From contig CAYJGK010000011.1 of NCBI GenBank assembly GCA_964370065.1, forward strand, positions 1 through 45,406: a stretch of DNA of 45,406 nucleotides. Reading direction: 5' to 3'. This DNA is from CAMQRS01 sp964370065. GTDB lineage: Bacteria; Bacillota_I; Bacilli_A; Erysipelotrichales; Erysipelotrichaceae. This document shows positions 32,270 to 41,132 of this stretch, piece after piece. The notes under the pieces were generated by a model. It saw only the letters and a program-made list of their open reading frames with translations, was not told the origin of the DNA and ran no database searches. The position numbers and the translations under genes were made by a program. Positions within the stretch are counted from its first letter, which is position 1. Each line of letters starts with the position of its first letter.

Positions 32270-32488
32270 TTACTTATGACGGAATGTTATACGCCCACGT
32301 GTTAAATCGTATGGTGATATTTCTAGAGTTACGCGATCACCCGGTAAAATGCGAATGTAGTGCATACGGATTTTACCAGAAACGTGAGCAATGATTTCGT
32401 GTCCATTCTCTAGTTTCACTTTAAATTGTGCATTTGGAAGTGTATCTACTACAATTCCATCTATTTCAATAACGTCTTGTTTCGCCAT
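32270..32488 (-). CDS. infA: Translation initiation factor IF-1
   Basis: The 72-residue OB-fold protein starts MAKQDVIEIDGIV and ends with GRITFRHK, the standard bacterial IF-1. I placed the start at 32488; the frame is open 15 codons further into map. Its ATG shares one base with the map stop (TAATG), so the two genes are coupled. Confidence 0.97.
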   Translation of the reverse strand: MAKQDVIEIDGIVVDTLPNAQFKVKLENGHEIIAHVSGKIRMHYIRILPGDRVTLEISPYDLTRGRITFRHK

Positions 32489-33258
32489 TATTGAGATTCC
32501 TCCTTGTCCTGTAATGTTGTCAGTATTTCGCAACCATCTTTTCTTATTACAACGGTATGTTCAAAGTGTGCAGCTAAACTTTTATCTTTTGTAACGACTG
32601 TCCACTCATCAGCTAATACTCTTGTTTGTGCTTTTCCAGCATGAACCATTGGTTCAATTGCTAAACACATTCCTTCTTTTAGTAATACACCTTTACCAGG
32701 TTTACCAAAATTAGGAACAGTTGGATCTTCATGAACTGAAGTTCCAATCCCATGTCCTGCATAATCTTGAGGAATTGAGAAACCAAATTTTCTAACATGC
32801 GTTTCAATTGCATGCGAGATATCGGTTAATCTATTTCCAGCTTTCGCTTTCTTTAATCCTTCATATAAAGACTGTTCTGTAACTTCCATCAATAACGATG
32901 CTTCATCACTAATTTTCCCAACTGCATATGACCAGGCAGAGTCACCATGATATCCATGATAACATGCTCCTATATCGACAGAAACTATGTCACCTTCATT
33001 TAAAATTTGATCACTACTTGGAATACCATGTACTAATACATTGTTTACAGAAATACAACATGCATTTGGAAATCCATAAAGGCCTTTAAATGAAGGAGTT
33101 CCCCCTGCCTCTAGAATTGTTTTCTCACAAATAGCATCTAGCTCTAATGTAGATAAACCAGGTTTAATTGCAGCTTTTGCGGCACTATGCGCTAAAGCTA
33201 CAATTTCTCCTGCTTTTTTCATATAAACAATTTCTCTTGGAGATTTACAAGTAATCAT
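32488..33258 (-). CDS. map: Methionine aminopeptidase type I
   Basis: The 256-residue enzyme removes initiator methionine. All five metal ligands are seen: Asp in VSVDIGACYHGYHGDSAW (two Asp), His in AGHGIGTSVHEDP, Glu in LAIEPMV, Glu in HFEHTVVI. It lacks the N-terminal zinc extension of some types. Its ATG overlaps the adk stop by one base. Confidence 0.97.
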   Translation of the reverse strand: MITCKSPREIVYMKKAGEIVALAHSAAKAAIKPGLSTLELDAICEKTILEAGGTPSFKGLYGFPNACCISVNNVLVHGIPSSDQILNEGDIVSVDIGACYHGYHGDSAWSYAVGKISDEASLLMEVTEQSLYEGLKKAKAGNRLTDISHAIETHVRKFGFSIPQDYAGHGIGTSVHEDPTVPNFGKPGKGVLLKEGMCLAIEPMVHAGKAQTRVLADEWTVVTKDKSLAAHFEHTVVIRKDGCEILTTLQDKEESQ

Positions 33259-33908
33259 TACTTATTTTCTCCTAATACAGCTTGCGTTTCTTTCCATACT
33301 AGTTCCAAAGGTTGGTTTGCATCAATTGTAGATACAATTCCTTTATTAGAATAGTATTTTAAGATAGGACTAGCGTTTTTAGAATATTCTTCTAATCTAA
33401 CTTCTAGACTTTCAAGTGTATCATCTTTTCTTTGATATAATTCACCTTCACAATTGTCACATACTCCCTCAACTTTTGAAGGACTATATGTTGTGTGGTA
33501 TATTGCTCCACAATCTTTACATAATCTACGACCTGTAATTCTTGTTGCCAATACTTCAAAAGGAATATCCAAAGCCATAACTTTATCAATTTCTAATGAA
33601 CTATCTTTTACTAATTTATCAAAGGCTTCAGCTTGTGCTAAAGTTCGTGGATACCCATCTAATAAATATCCATTTGATGTATCTTGCTTTTCTAAAAAAC
33701 TTTTTACCATTGCGTTAGTTACTTCATCAGGAACTAATAATCCTTGATCTATGTATTTCTTTGCAGATAAACCTAGATCCGTTTGCTTTGATATTTCGCT
33801 TCTAAAGATATCACCAGTTGAAATGTGTAAGATATTATATTGAGTTACAATTTTAGCAGATACGGTTCCTTTACCAGCACCCGGACCTCCCATAATTAAT
33901 AGATTCAT
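33258..33908 (-). CDS. adk: Adenylate kinase with zinc-binding lid
   Basis: The 216-residue kinase interconverts ATP, ADP and AMP. It has the P-loop MGGPGAGKGT, DGYPRTLAQAE, and a lid with CKDC and CDNC, the four-Cys zinc site of Gram-positive adenylate kinases. It lies 5 bases after secY and overlaps map by one base, the secY-adk-map order common in Firmicutes. Confidence 0.98.
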   Translation of the reverse strand: MNLLIMGGPGAGKGTVSAKIVTQYNILHISTGDIFRSEISKQTDLGLSAKKYIDQGLLVPDEVTNAMVKSFLEKQDTSNGYLLDGYPRTLAQAEAFDKLVKDSSLEIDKVMALDIPFEVLATRITGRRLCKDCGAIYHTTYSPSKVEGVCDNCEGELYQRKDDTLESLEVRLEEYSKNASPILKYYSNKGIVSTIDANQPLELVWKETQAVLGENK

Positions 33909-33913
33909 GACTG

Positions 33914-35230
33914 CTATCTCCCACTTCCAAAGTATCCTTGGTAAGATTTTTGAGTTAATTTTCCTTTTACTTGCGAAATTGTTTCCATTGCTACTCCAAC
34001 AACAATAATCATTCCCGTTCCACCCATTCTAATAGAAGCAGGTAATCCTGGAATTAACATTGGCATAATTTGAGGTAATACAGCAATTGCAGCTAACGAA
34101 AGAGCTCCTAATACTGTAATTCTATTAATTACGCGGTTTAAGTATTCTTTAGTTTCTTTTCCAGGTCTAACTCCAGGAATGTATGTACCAGATTTAGACA
34201 GGTTATCAGAAATTTTTTCTGGATCAACAACCATCTTTGTATAAAAGAAAGTAAATAGTATGATTAATACTACATATAATACTAAACTCTCTGGGCTACT
34301 CATACTTAACAAATTCTGAATCGATGCGGAAATTGGATTTTCGCTAATCCACCCAAAATACATACCAACCTGCACTAATTGTACAGGGGCCATCATAATT
34401 GCTGATGCAAAAATAACGGGAATAACACTTGCAGAGTTTATTTTCAATGGTAAGTATGTCATATCTCTATTCTTTGTTTGAACTGTACTTGATGTATATT
34501 GAATAGGAATTTTTCTAACCGCAGTTTGAACAAAAATAACTAATACAATAATAATAAGATAAATTAATACATATCCAGAGAATGTTAAGATACCACTGAA
34601 GAATGCACTACCTGTTACACCACTAGTTAATGATCTAAATGCTTCTGAAAATTCGTAAGGAATCGCAGCAACGATCCCTGCAAAAATAATCATCGAAACA
34701 CCATTTCCAATTCCATGTGAACTAATACGATCAGCAATCCATAGTAAGAACATAGTTCCTGCACTGAATACTGTAGCTACATATAAGTAACCAGAAAGGC
34801 TATCATTCATTAATAATGATGTATTATCAGCAGTTTGTAATGTTAATGTTAATGTGTATGCTTGTACAAAGCAAAACACTAACGCTAAGTAACGAGTATA
34901 TTTATCCATTTGTTTTCTACCAGTTTGTCCACTTTTACTTAGTTCAGTTAAATGTGGAATAACATCCATAGATAATAATTGGATAATAATTGATGCCGTA
35001 ATGTATGGTGTAATACCAAGGGCAAAGATAGATGCTTGATCCAAAGCTCCACCACCTAGTAAGTTCATCATACCAAAAAATTCTTCATTTGAAGCAATGA
35101 TTGCATCAACGTTAATATTAGGAACAGGTATTTGCGCTCCTAATCTGAATATAAATAGCATCGCAAGCGTAAACAATATTCTTTTTAAAACTTCTTTATT
35201 CTTGAATGTGCTAATTATGGTCGAAATCAT
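33914..35230 (-). CDS. secY: Protein translocase channel subunit SecY
   Basis: The 438-residue channel has ten membrane spans and family motifs: FRLGAQIPVPNI in the plug region, GITPYITASIIIQLL, KSGTYIPGVRPGKETKEYLNRVINR (a cytoplasmic loop that contacts SecA and ribosome). Its ATG overlaps the rplO stop by one base, an unusual tight link. Confidence 0.98.
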   Translation of the reverse strand: MISTIISTFKNKEVLKRILFTLAMLFIFRLGAQIPVPNINVDAIIASNEEFFGMMNLLGGGALDQASIFALGITPYITASIIIQLLSMDVIPHLTELSKSGQTGRKQMDKYTRYLALVFCFVQAYTLTLTLQTADNTSLLMNDSLSGYLYVATVFSAGTMFLLWIADRISSHGIGNGVSMIIFAGIVAAIPYEFSEAFRSLTSGVTGSAFFSGILTFSGYVLIYLIIIVLVIFVQTAVRKIPIQYTSSTVQTKNRDMTYLPLKINSASVIPVIFASAIMMAPVQLVQVGMYFGWISENPISASIQNLLSMSSPESLVLYVVLIILFTFFYTKMVVDPEKISDNLSKSGTYIPGVRPGKETKEYLNRVINRITVLGALSLAAIAVLPQIMPMLIPGLPASIRMGGTGMIIVVGVAMETISQVKGKLTQKSYQGYFGSGR

Positions 35231-35670
35231 TAGATTACCTCTACTTTTCCGCCCGCTTTTTCGATGGCTGCAACTGCTGATTTAGAGAATTTATTAGCTT
35301 TTACAGTTAACGCCTTTTCTAATTCACCTTGCCCTAAGATTTTGATACCATCTAATTGTTTTTTAACTAATCCAGTTTCCATTAATAATTCTGGAGTAAT
35401 TTCAACATTGCTATCGAATTTATTTAATGTTTCCACATTAACAATAGCATATTCTTTACGAGTAAAGTTTGTAAATCCACGTTTTGGTAAACGTCTAGCT
35501 AAAGGTGTTTGACCACCCTCGAATCCTAAACGAACTCCTCCACCTGAACGAGCATTTTGCCCTTTGTGTCCTTTACCAGCAGTTTTCCCAGTCCCAGAAG
35601 CATGTCCACGTCCTAAACGTTTTTTGCTGTGTCTAGCACCTTCTGTATATTTCATTTCATGTAATTTCAT
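35230..35670 (-). CDS. rplO: 50S ribosomal protein L15
   Basis: The 146-residue protein has the glycine-rich N terminus HSKKRLGRGHASGTGKTAGKGHKGQNAR and FEGGQTPLARRLPKRGF. It lies directly after rpsE with 11 bases between, where most bacteria have rpmD (L30). Confidence 0.98.
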   Translation of the reverse strand: MKLHEMKYTEGARHSKKRLGRGHASGTGKTAGKGHKGQNARSGGGVRLGFEGGQTPLARRLPKRGFTNFTRKEYAIVNVETLNKFDSNVEITPELLMETGLVKKQLDGIKILGQGELEKALTVKANKFSKSAVAAIEKAGGKVEVI

Positions 35671-35681
35671 TGCACTATCTC

Positions 35682-36269
35682 CTAACCACGAATCTCTTCT
35701 GGTTTTTTACCACGAAGTGTAGCAATTTGCTCAACTGTTTTTAACTCTTGTAATGCAGTCATTGTAGCGCGTACCATGTTAATTGGAGTACGAGAACCTA
35801 AACATTTAGATAAAACGTCTTTAATTCCAGCAACCTCTAATACATCACGTACAGCTCCACCAGCGATTACCCCAGTCCCTTCAGAAGCAGGTCTTAAGAA
35901 TACTGATCCAGCTCCATAGTTTCCAGTGATTGCATGAGGAATTGTGTTTTTAACTGTTGGTACAGTAAATACATTTTTCTTAGCATCTTCAACTGCTTTT
36001 TTAATAGCATCAGGTACTTCATTGGCTTTACCAGTTCCGAATCCAACACGACCTTTACCATCTCCGATAACAACTAATGCAGCAAAACGGAAACGACGTC
36101 CACCTTTTACTACTTTTGTTACACGGTTAATCGTAACAACGCGTTCTTCGAATTCTTTTTCTTGGCGGTCTCTTCTTGGTCTTCTATCGTTATTTCTTTT
36201 AGCCATTGGCTTTTTTTCTACAGCAGCAGCTGGTGCTACAGGTGCAGTTTGTGTTTCTTTATTTTCCAT
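35682..36269 (-). CDS. rpsE: 30S ribosomal protein S5 with N-terminal extension
   Basis: The core (from about residue 38: FEERVVTINRVTKVVKGGRRFRFAALVVIGDGKGRVGFG) is a standard S5 involved in decoding accuracy. It carries an extra ~35 residues at the N terminus (TQTAPVAPAAAVEKKPMAKRNNDRRPRRDRQ), mixed Ala/Pro then basic, so 195 residues instead of about 165. The ATG at 36269 has AAGGAGG; an internal start at MAKRNNDRR is possible but has no better site. Confidence 0.96.
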   Translation of the reverse strand: MENKETQTAPVAPAAAVEKKPMAKRNNDRRPRRDRQEKEFEERVVTINRVTKVVKGGRRFRFAALVVIGDGKGRVGFGTGKANEVPDAIKKAVEDAKKNVFTVPTVKNTIPHAITGNYGAGSVFLRPASEGTGVIAGGAVRDVLEVAGIKDVLSKCLGSRTPINMVRATMTALQELKTVEQIATLRGKKPEEIRG

Positions 36270-36281
36270 AGTGACCTCCTT

Positions 36282-36638
36282 TTAAAATTCTAGCCCTGCT
36301 GCACGAGCAGCATCAGCTAACGCTTTTACACGTCCGTGGTAAACGTATCCACCACGATCAAATTTAACAGTAGTAATGTTTGCAGCTTTAGCTAATTCTG
36401 CAATAGCAGTACCAACTTTACTAGCAGCTTCAACATTTCCACCTTTTTCTAACTTCATTGAAACCGAACTTACGGCAGCAAGTGTAGTTCCATTAACATC
36501 GTCGATAATTTGCGCGTGAATGTGCAAGTTTGAACGGAAAACGTTTAAACGAGGACATTCAGGAGTTCCACTTATTTTAGTACGAACACGTGCGTGACGA
36601 CGCTTACGTTCTTGATTTTTAGCAACTTTTTTAAGCAT
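36282..36638 (-). CDS. rplR: 50S ribosomal protein L18
   Basis: The 118-residue 5S rRNA binder shows RKRRHARVRTKISGTPECPRLNVFRSN and FDRGGYVYHGRVKALADAAREAG-like residues near the end. It follows rplF by 17 bases. Confidence 0.98.
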   Translation of the reverse strand: MLKKVAKNQERKRRHARVRTKISGTPECPRLNVFRSNLHIHAQIIDDVNGTTLAAVSSVSMKLEKGGNVEAASKVGTAIAELAKAANITTVKFDRGGYVYHGRVKALADAARAAGLEF

Positions 36639-36655
36639 AATTTAACTCCTTTCGC

Positions 36656-37201
36656 CTATTTCTTACCAGCTGTTTTACCTTCTTTACGACGGACAGATTC
36701 ACCTTTATAGCGAATCCCTTTTCCTTTGTAAGGTTCAGGTTTTCTAACAGCTCTAATGTTTGCAGCAACTTCACCAACACGTTGTTTATCGATACCAGAA
36801 ATTTTAATTTCTGTCGCTGAAACACATTCACATGTAACTCCAGCTTCGATTTCGATTTCAACTAAGTGAGAGTATCCTACAGTTAATGTTAATTTTGTTC
36901 CAGTCATTGCTGAACGGAATCCAATTCCCACTAATTCTAATTCTTTTACGTAACCTTCGCTAACTCCAACGATCATATTGTTCATTAAAGCACGAGTCGT
37001 TCCGTGTAATTGTTTTGTATGTTTTTGTTCATTTTTACGAGATACTGTAATAGTATCTCCTTCCACATTAATATCTAATAGTGGAGAGAACTGACGAGTT
37101 AAAGTCCCTTTAGGTCCCTTAACAGTCACCTCATTACTTGCTGAGCAGTTGAACTCTACACCAGCAGGAATGGTAATCAGTTTATTCCCGATACGTGACA
37201 T
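36656..37201 (-). CDS. rplF: 50S ribosomal protein L6
   Basis: The 181-residue protein starts SRIGNKLITIPAGVEF and ends PEPYKGKGIRYKGESVRRKEGKTAGKK, the rRNA-binding tail conserved in L6. It lies near the factor-binding centre. Confidence 0.98.
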   Translation of the reverse strand: MSRIGNKLITIPAGVEFNCSASNEVTVKGPKGTLTRQFSPLLDINVEGDTITVSRKNEQKHTKQLHGTTRALMNNMIVGVSEGYVKELELVGIGFRSAMTGTKLTLTVGYSHLVEIEIEAGVTCECVSATEIKISGIDKQRVGEVAANIRAVRKPEPYKGKGIRYKGESVRRKEGKTAGKK

Positions 37202-37226
37202 TTATTTACCTCCGTGTTGTCTACTA

Positions 37227-37625
37227 TTACCAAACGTAAGCGATAACTTCGCCACCTACGTTTTTAGCTCTAGCATCTTTGTCTGTCATTAGACCTTGTG
37301 AAGTTGAAATAATTGCAATTCCTAACCCGTTTAATACTCTAGGTAATTTTTCAGCTTTAGCGTATACACGTAAACCTGGAGTTGAAATTCTTTTAATTCC
37401 ACTTACAACTTTTTCGTTGTTTGGTCCATATTTTAAAGTAACTGTAATTGTTTTCTTAACTTCTCCAGAAACTTCATAGTTTGTAATAAAACCTTCTTCT
37501 TTTAAAATTTTAGCAATTTCTGCTTTTTCTTTACTTGCAGGCATTTCTACTGATTCGTGACGAGCTTGTAAACCGTTACGAACTCTAGTAAGCATATCTG
37601 CAATTGGATCTGTCATCATCATCAT
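37227..37625 (-). CDS. rpsH: 30S ribosomal protein S8
   Basis: The 132-residue protein has TDPIADMLTRVRNG at the start and LNGLGIAIISTSQGLMTDKDAR toward the end. It starts with four ATG codons in a row; GGAGG lies 7 nt before the first, so several starts may be used. S8 represses its operon in E. coli, but no matching hairpin is obvious here. Confidence 0.98.
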   Translation of the reverse strand: MMMMTDPIADMLTRVRNGLQARHESVEMPASKEKAEIAKILKEEGFITNYEVSGEVKKTITVTLKYGPNNEKVVSGIKRISTPGLRVYAKAEKLPRVLNGLGIAIISTSQGLMTDKDARAKNVGGEVIAYVW

Positions 37626-37640
37626 GATATATCCTCCTTC

Positions 37641-37826
37641 TTACCAACTTGCCTTTTTTACACCAGGAATTTGACCTTTGTAAGCCAATTCTCTGAAGCA
37701 AACACGACATAGTTTATATTTACGTAATACTGAGTGAGGACGTCCACAACGTTCACAACGAGTATATTCACGAACAGCAAATTTTTGAGTTTTTTGTTGT
37801 TTGTTTATCATCGCTTTTCTAGCCAT
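37641..37826 (-). CDS. rpsZ: 30S ribosomal protein S14, zinc type
   Basis: At 61 residues with CERCGRP and CRVCFRELA, this is the short zinc-binding S14 (S14 type Z), with the ending QIPGVKKASW. The zinc-free longer paralog is not in this window. Confidence 0.98.
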   Translation of the reverse strand: MARKAMINKQQKTQKFAVREYTRCERCGRPHSVLRKYKLCRVCFRELAYKGQIPGVKKASW

Positions 37827-37829
37827 TTT

Positions 37830-38378
37830 CTATTGTCCTCCTTTTTTGAAAGGCATTCCCATTTCTGTTAACAGAACTTTAGCCTCTTCATTTGTGTTCG
37901 CAGTAGTAACAATAACAATGTCCATACCGCGTAATTTGTTTACTTTATCATAGTTAATTTCAGGGAAGATAATTTGTTCTTTAATTCCTAAAGTATAATT
38001 TCCACGTCCATCGAATGATGTAGCACTTACTCCACGGAAATCTCTTACACGTGGTAAAGTAATAGAAATTAATTTATCAAGGAATTCATACATTTTTTCT
38101 CCTCTTAAAGTAACTTTACATCCAATTGGCATACCTTCACGTAATTTAAAGTTCGCAATTGATTTTTTTGCTTTTGTAGCAACTGGTTTTTGACCAGTAA
38201 TTTGTGTTAATTCAGCGATTGCTTCATCTAACACTTTTGGGTTAGATACAGCTTCACCAAGACCAATGTTCAAAACAATTTTTTCAACTTTTGGTACTTG
38301 CATAACAGAAGAATAGTTAAATTTTTCAACTAAACTTGGTGTTATTTCTTTAATGTATTTTTCATTTAGGCGGTTCAT
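37830..38378 (-). CDS. rplE: 50S ribosomal protein L5
   Basis: The 182-residue 5S-binding protein has MQVPKVEKIVLNIGLGEA, LREGMPIGCKVTLRG, PRVRDFRGVS and INYDKVNKLRGMDIVIVTTA, all L5 signatures. It starts 12 bases after rplX. Confidence 0.98.
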   Translation of the reverse strand: MNRLNEKYIKEITPSLVEKFNYSSVMQVPKVEKIVLNIGLGEAVSNPKVLDEAIAELTQITGQKPVATKAKKSIANFKLREGMPIGCKVTLRGEKMYEFLDKLISITLPRVRDFRGVSATSFDGRGNYTLGIKEQIIFPEINYDKVNKLRGMDIVIVTTANTNEEAKVLLTEMGMPFKKGGQ

Positions 38379-38390
38379 CTATATACCTCC

Positions 38391-38699
38391 CTACTTAACA
38401 GTAGCGCCAGTTTTACTGTAGACGCGTACTTTTTTACCGTTTTCTTCTTTAAATGTGATTCTACTAGCTGTTTTTGCTTTAGAATCATAAGCCATTACAT
38501 TTGACACATGGATTGGAGCTTCGAATTCTTCAATTCCACCTTCTGGATTTTGTTGTGTAGGTTTTAAGTGTTTTTTCTTCATATTAACACCTTCTACAAC
38601 AATCATATCCTTTGAAGGAATTGCTTTAATTACTTCAGCTACAGTACCTTTGTCAGCACCTGTAATAACTTGAATTTTATCACCTTTTTTGATTTTCAC
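38391..38699 (-). CDS. rplX: 50S ribosomal protein L24
   Basis: The 102-residue assembly initiator has the KOW motif KKGDKIQVITGADKGTVAEVIKA and GVNMKKKHLKPTQQNPEGGI. It follows rplN by 14 bases. Confidence 0.98.
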   Translation of the reverse strand: MKIKKGDKIQVITGADKGTVAEVIKAIPSKDMIVVEGVNMKKKHLKPTQQNPEGGIEEFEAPIHVSNVMAYDSKAKTASRITFKEENGKKVRVYSKTGATVK

Positions 38700-38713
38700 A
38701 AAGATACCTCCTT

Positions 38714-39082
38714 TTATAATACTTCTGGTGCTAAAGACACAATTTTCATAAAGTCTTTTTCACGAAGTTCTCTTGCCACTGGTCCAAAAATACGTGTACC
38801 ACGTGGTGTATTATCATCTTTAATAATTACTACTGCGTTGTCATCGAATTTGATGTATGTTCCATTATCTCTTCTAACACCGTAAACTGTACGTACGATA
38901 ACGGCTTTAACAACGTCACCTTTTTTTACAGTTCCACCAGGTGCAGCTTGTTTTACTGTACAAACCACAACATCACCGATGTTTGAAAATCTACGTCTAC
39001 TTCCACCAAGTCCACGAATTACTAATACTTCTTTAGCACCAGTATTGTCGGCAACACGTAATCTAGTTTCGTTTTGAATCAT
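38714..39082 (-). CDS. rplN: 50S ribosomal protein L14
   Basis: The 122-residue protein shows MIQNETRLRVADNTGAKEVLVIRGLGG and RGTRIFGPVARELREKDFMKIVSLAPEVL, the full family length. It forms part of the intersubunit surface. Confidence 0.98.
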   Translation of the reverse strand: MIQNETRLRVADNTGAKEVLVIRGLGGSRRRFSNIGDVVVCTVKQAAPGGTVKKGDVVKAVIVRTVYGVRRDNGTYIKFDDNAVVIIKDDNTPRGTRIFGPVARELREKDFMKIVSLAPEVL

Positions 39083-39101
39083 TTTATATTACCTCTCTGT
39101 C

Positions 39102-39362
39102 CTAAAGAATTACAGCTTTTTCTGTAATTTCTACTAAACGGAATCTTTTAGTAGCACTTAATGGACGAGTTTCCATAATTACTACTTTATCTCCAGTTTT
39201 AGCTTCATTGTTTTCATCATGAGCTTTGAATTTTTTTGAATATTTAACACGTTTCCCATATAAAGGGTGTGTTTTTTTAGTTTCAACTACTACTGTAATT
39301 GTTTTATCCATCTTATCTGAAACTACTGTTCCACGATATACTTTACGGTTAGATCTTTCCAT
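39102..39362 (-). CDS. rpsQ: 30S ribosomal protein S17
   Basis: The 86-residue OB-fold protein has the opening RKVYRGTVVSDKMDKTITVVVE and HPLYGKRVKYSKKFKAHDE. It follows rpmC by 15 bases. Confidence 0.98.
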   Translation of the reverse strand: MERSNRKVYRGTVVSDKMDKTITVVVETKKTHPLYGKRVKYSKKFKAHDENNEAKTGDKVVIMETRPLSATKRFRLVEITEKAVIL

Positions 39363-39377
39363 ACTTTATTGATCCTC

Positions 39378-39578
39378 CTATTCCTTGTTACCAAGCTCGC
39401 GCTCAGTAATCACAGTTTTAATACGTGCAATTGTTTTCTTTACAGTTTTCATTCTAGCTGTATTTTCTAATTGACCCGTAGCTTGTTGGAAGCGTAAGTT
39501 GAAAAGTTCTTCTTTTAACGTTTCGATATCTTTTAGTAATTCTTCATTACTTCTTTGTCTGATTTCTTTTGCTAACAT
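39378..39578 (-). CDS. rpmC: 50S ribosomal protein L29
   Basis: The 66-residue helical protein (LAKEIRQRSNEELLKDIETLKEELFNLRFQQATGQLENT) sits near the peptide exit. It follows rplP by 3 bases. Confidence 0.98.
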   Translation of the reverse strand: MLAKEIRQRSNEELLKDIETLKEELFNLRFQQATGQLENTARMKTVKKTIARIKTVITERELGNKE

Positions 39579-39581
39579 AAA

Positions 39582-39995
39582 TTACTCTTCTCCTCTCTTC
39601 ACGAATTTACATTTTACTGGTAACTTGTGAGAAGCTAAACGGAATGCTTCACGTGCTACTTCTTCAGGTACACCAGCTACTTCAAACATAATACGTCCTG
39701 GTTTAACTACTGCTACCCAACTATCAGGAGCACCTTTCCCAGATCCCATACGTACTTCTAATGGTTTAGCTGTTCTTGCCATGTGAGGGAAGATTTTAAT
39801 CCAAACTTTTCCTCCACGTTTCATGTAACGTGTCATTGCAATACGAGCTGATTCGATTTGACGGTTACTTACATAGTTTCCTGTGTCAGCCATTAAACCG
39901 AATTCACCAAACGCTACTTCGCGTCCAGCTTTTGAACGACCTTCATAACTTAAACGGTGAGGTCTTCTATATTTTGTTCTTTTAGGCATTAACAT
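39582..39995 (-). CDS. rplP: 50S ribosomal protein L16
   Basis: The 137-residue protein begins LMPKRTKYRRPHRLSYEGRSK and contains WIKIFPHMARTAKPLEVRMGSGKGAPDSWVAVVKPG. L16 positions the A-site tRNA. It starts 2 bases after rpsC. Confidence 0.98.
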   Translation of the reverse strand: MLMPKRTKYRRPHRLSYEGRSKAGREVAFGEFGLMADTGNYVSNRQIESARIAMTRYMKRGGKVWIKIFPHMARTAKPLEVRMGSGKGAPDSWVAVVKPGRIMFEVAGVPEEVAREAFRLASHKLPVKCKFVKRGEE

Positions 39996-39997
39996 AA

Positions 39998-40774
39998 TTA
40001 TTTACCCCCTTCAGCGTTAGCTTTAGGTCCTGCATTTCTAGGAGCTCCCGATTGAGGACGTCTTGGACGATCTCCTCCAGGTCTTCTACGTTTTCTATCA
40101 TTCATGTTAACTTTTGGTGCTTCAGGATCAGTTACCATTTGTCCTGGTAATACTTCTCCACGGCAAATCCAAACTTTAACTCCTAAACGACCATAAGTTG
40201 TTGCAGCTTCTTCCCAAGCATAATCGATATCTGCACGTAATGTATGTAAAGGTACATTACCTTCAGAATATCCTTCAGTACGAGCCATATCAGCTCCACC
40301 TAAACGTCCAGAAACAGCAGTTTTAATTCCTTTTGCTCCAGCACGCATAGTTCTTTGAATTGCTTTCTTTTGTGCAGTTCTAAATGATGCACGGTTTTCT
40401 AATTGATCAGCGATGTTTCTAGCAACTAATTTCGCGTCTAAATCAGGGTTAGCAACTTCAATTACTTTAATAAATACATTTTTTCCATTAGTCATTTTAA
40501 CTAATTTCTTTTTTAAACCTTCTACTACTTCTCCACCATTAGATCCGATAACCATACCAGGTCTAGCAGTTTTAATCATAACGTCTACTTTGTTTTTTGA
40601 ACGTTCGATTTCAATTTTTGATACAGAAGCAGCTTTTAATTCTGTAAATAAGAATTCACGAATTTTAACGTCTTCTAATAAGAATTCAGCATAATCTTTC
40701 TCAGCGAACCATCTTGATTCCCAATCACGAATAACACCAACTCTTAATCCTATTGGACTTACTTTTTGACCCAT
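39998..40774 (-). CDS. rpsC: 30S ribosomal protein S3 with a basic C-terminal tail
   Basis: The 258-residue protein starts GQKVSPIGLRVGVIRDWESRWFA and has a KH domain (GMVIGSNGGEVVEGLKKKL). After residue ~210 an Arg/Pro/Gly-rich tail (RKRRRPGGDRPRRPQSG) extends it past the usual ~220. S3 lines the mRNA entry. Confidence 0.97.
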   Translation of the reverse strand: MGQKVSPIGLRVGVIRDWESRWFAEKDYAEFLLEDVKIREFLFTELKAASVSKIEIERSKNKVDVMIKTARPGMVIGSNGGEVVEGLKKKLVKMTNGKNVFIKVIEVANPDLDAKLVARNIADQLENRASFRTAQKKAIQRTMRAGAKGIKTAVSGRLGGADMARTEGYSEGNVPLHTLRADIDYAWEEAATTYGRLGVKVWICRGEVLPGQMVTDPEAPKVNMNDRKRRRPGGDRPRRPQSGAPRNAGPKANAEGGK

Positions 40775-40784
40775 GAGCTACCTC

Positions 40785-41120
40785 CTAATCTCTTTCTGAC
40801 ACACAAACAGTGATGTGTGACGTTCTTTTGTGGATTGCACTAGCGTTTCCTTTTGCACGAGGCATGAAACGTTTTAGTGTAACACCTTCATTTACATAAC
40901 ATTGACTGATATATAATTTTTCTTCATTTAAATCATTGTTGTTTACTGCATTTGCCACTGCAGAGTTTAATACTTTACCAATTGCTTCAGCAGCGAAGTT
41001 TGGTGTAAATCTCAAGATAGCTGCTGCTTCTTCTACGCTTTTCCCACGTACTAAATCCATAACGATTCTAGCTTTTCTAGGTGGGATACGTAATGTTTTT
41101 GCTGTTGCTTTAATTTCCAT
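40785..41120 (-). CDS. rplV: 50S ribosomal protein L22
   Basis: The 111-residue tunnel protein has RIPPRKARIVMDLVRGKSVEEA and the tip of its long loop in RFMPRAKGNASAIHKRTSHITV, where macrolide resistance changes occur in other species. Confidence 0.98.
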   Translation of the reverse strand: MEIKATAKTLRIPPRKARIVMDLVRGKSVEEAAAILRFTPNFAAEAIGKVLNSAVANAVNNNDLNEEKLYISQCYVNEGVTLKRFMPRAKGNASAIHKRTSHITVCVSERD

Positions 41121-41132
41121 CAGTAATTCCTC

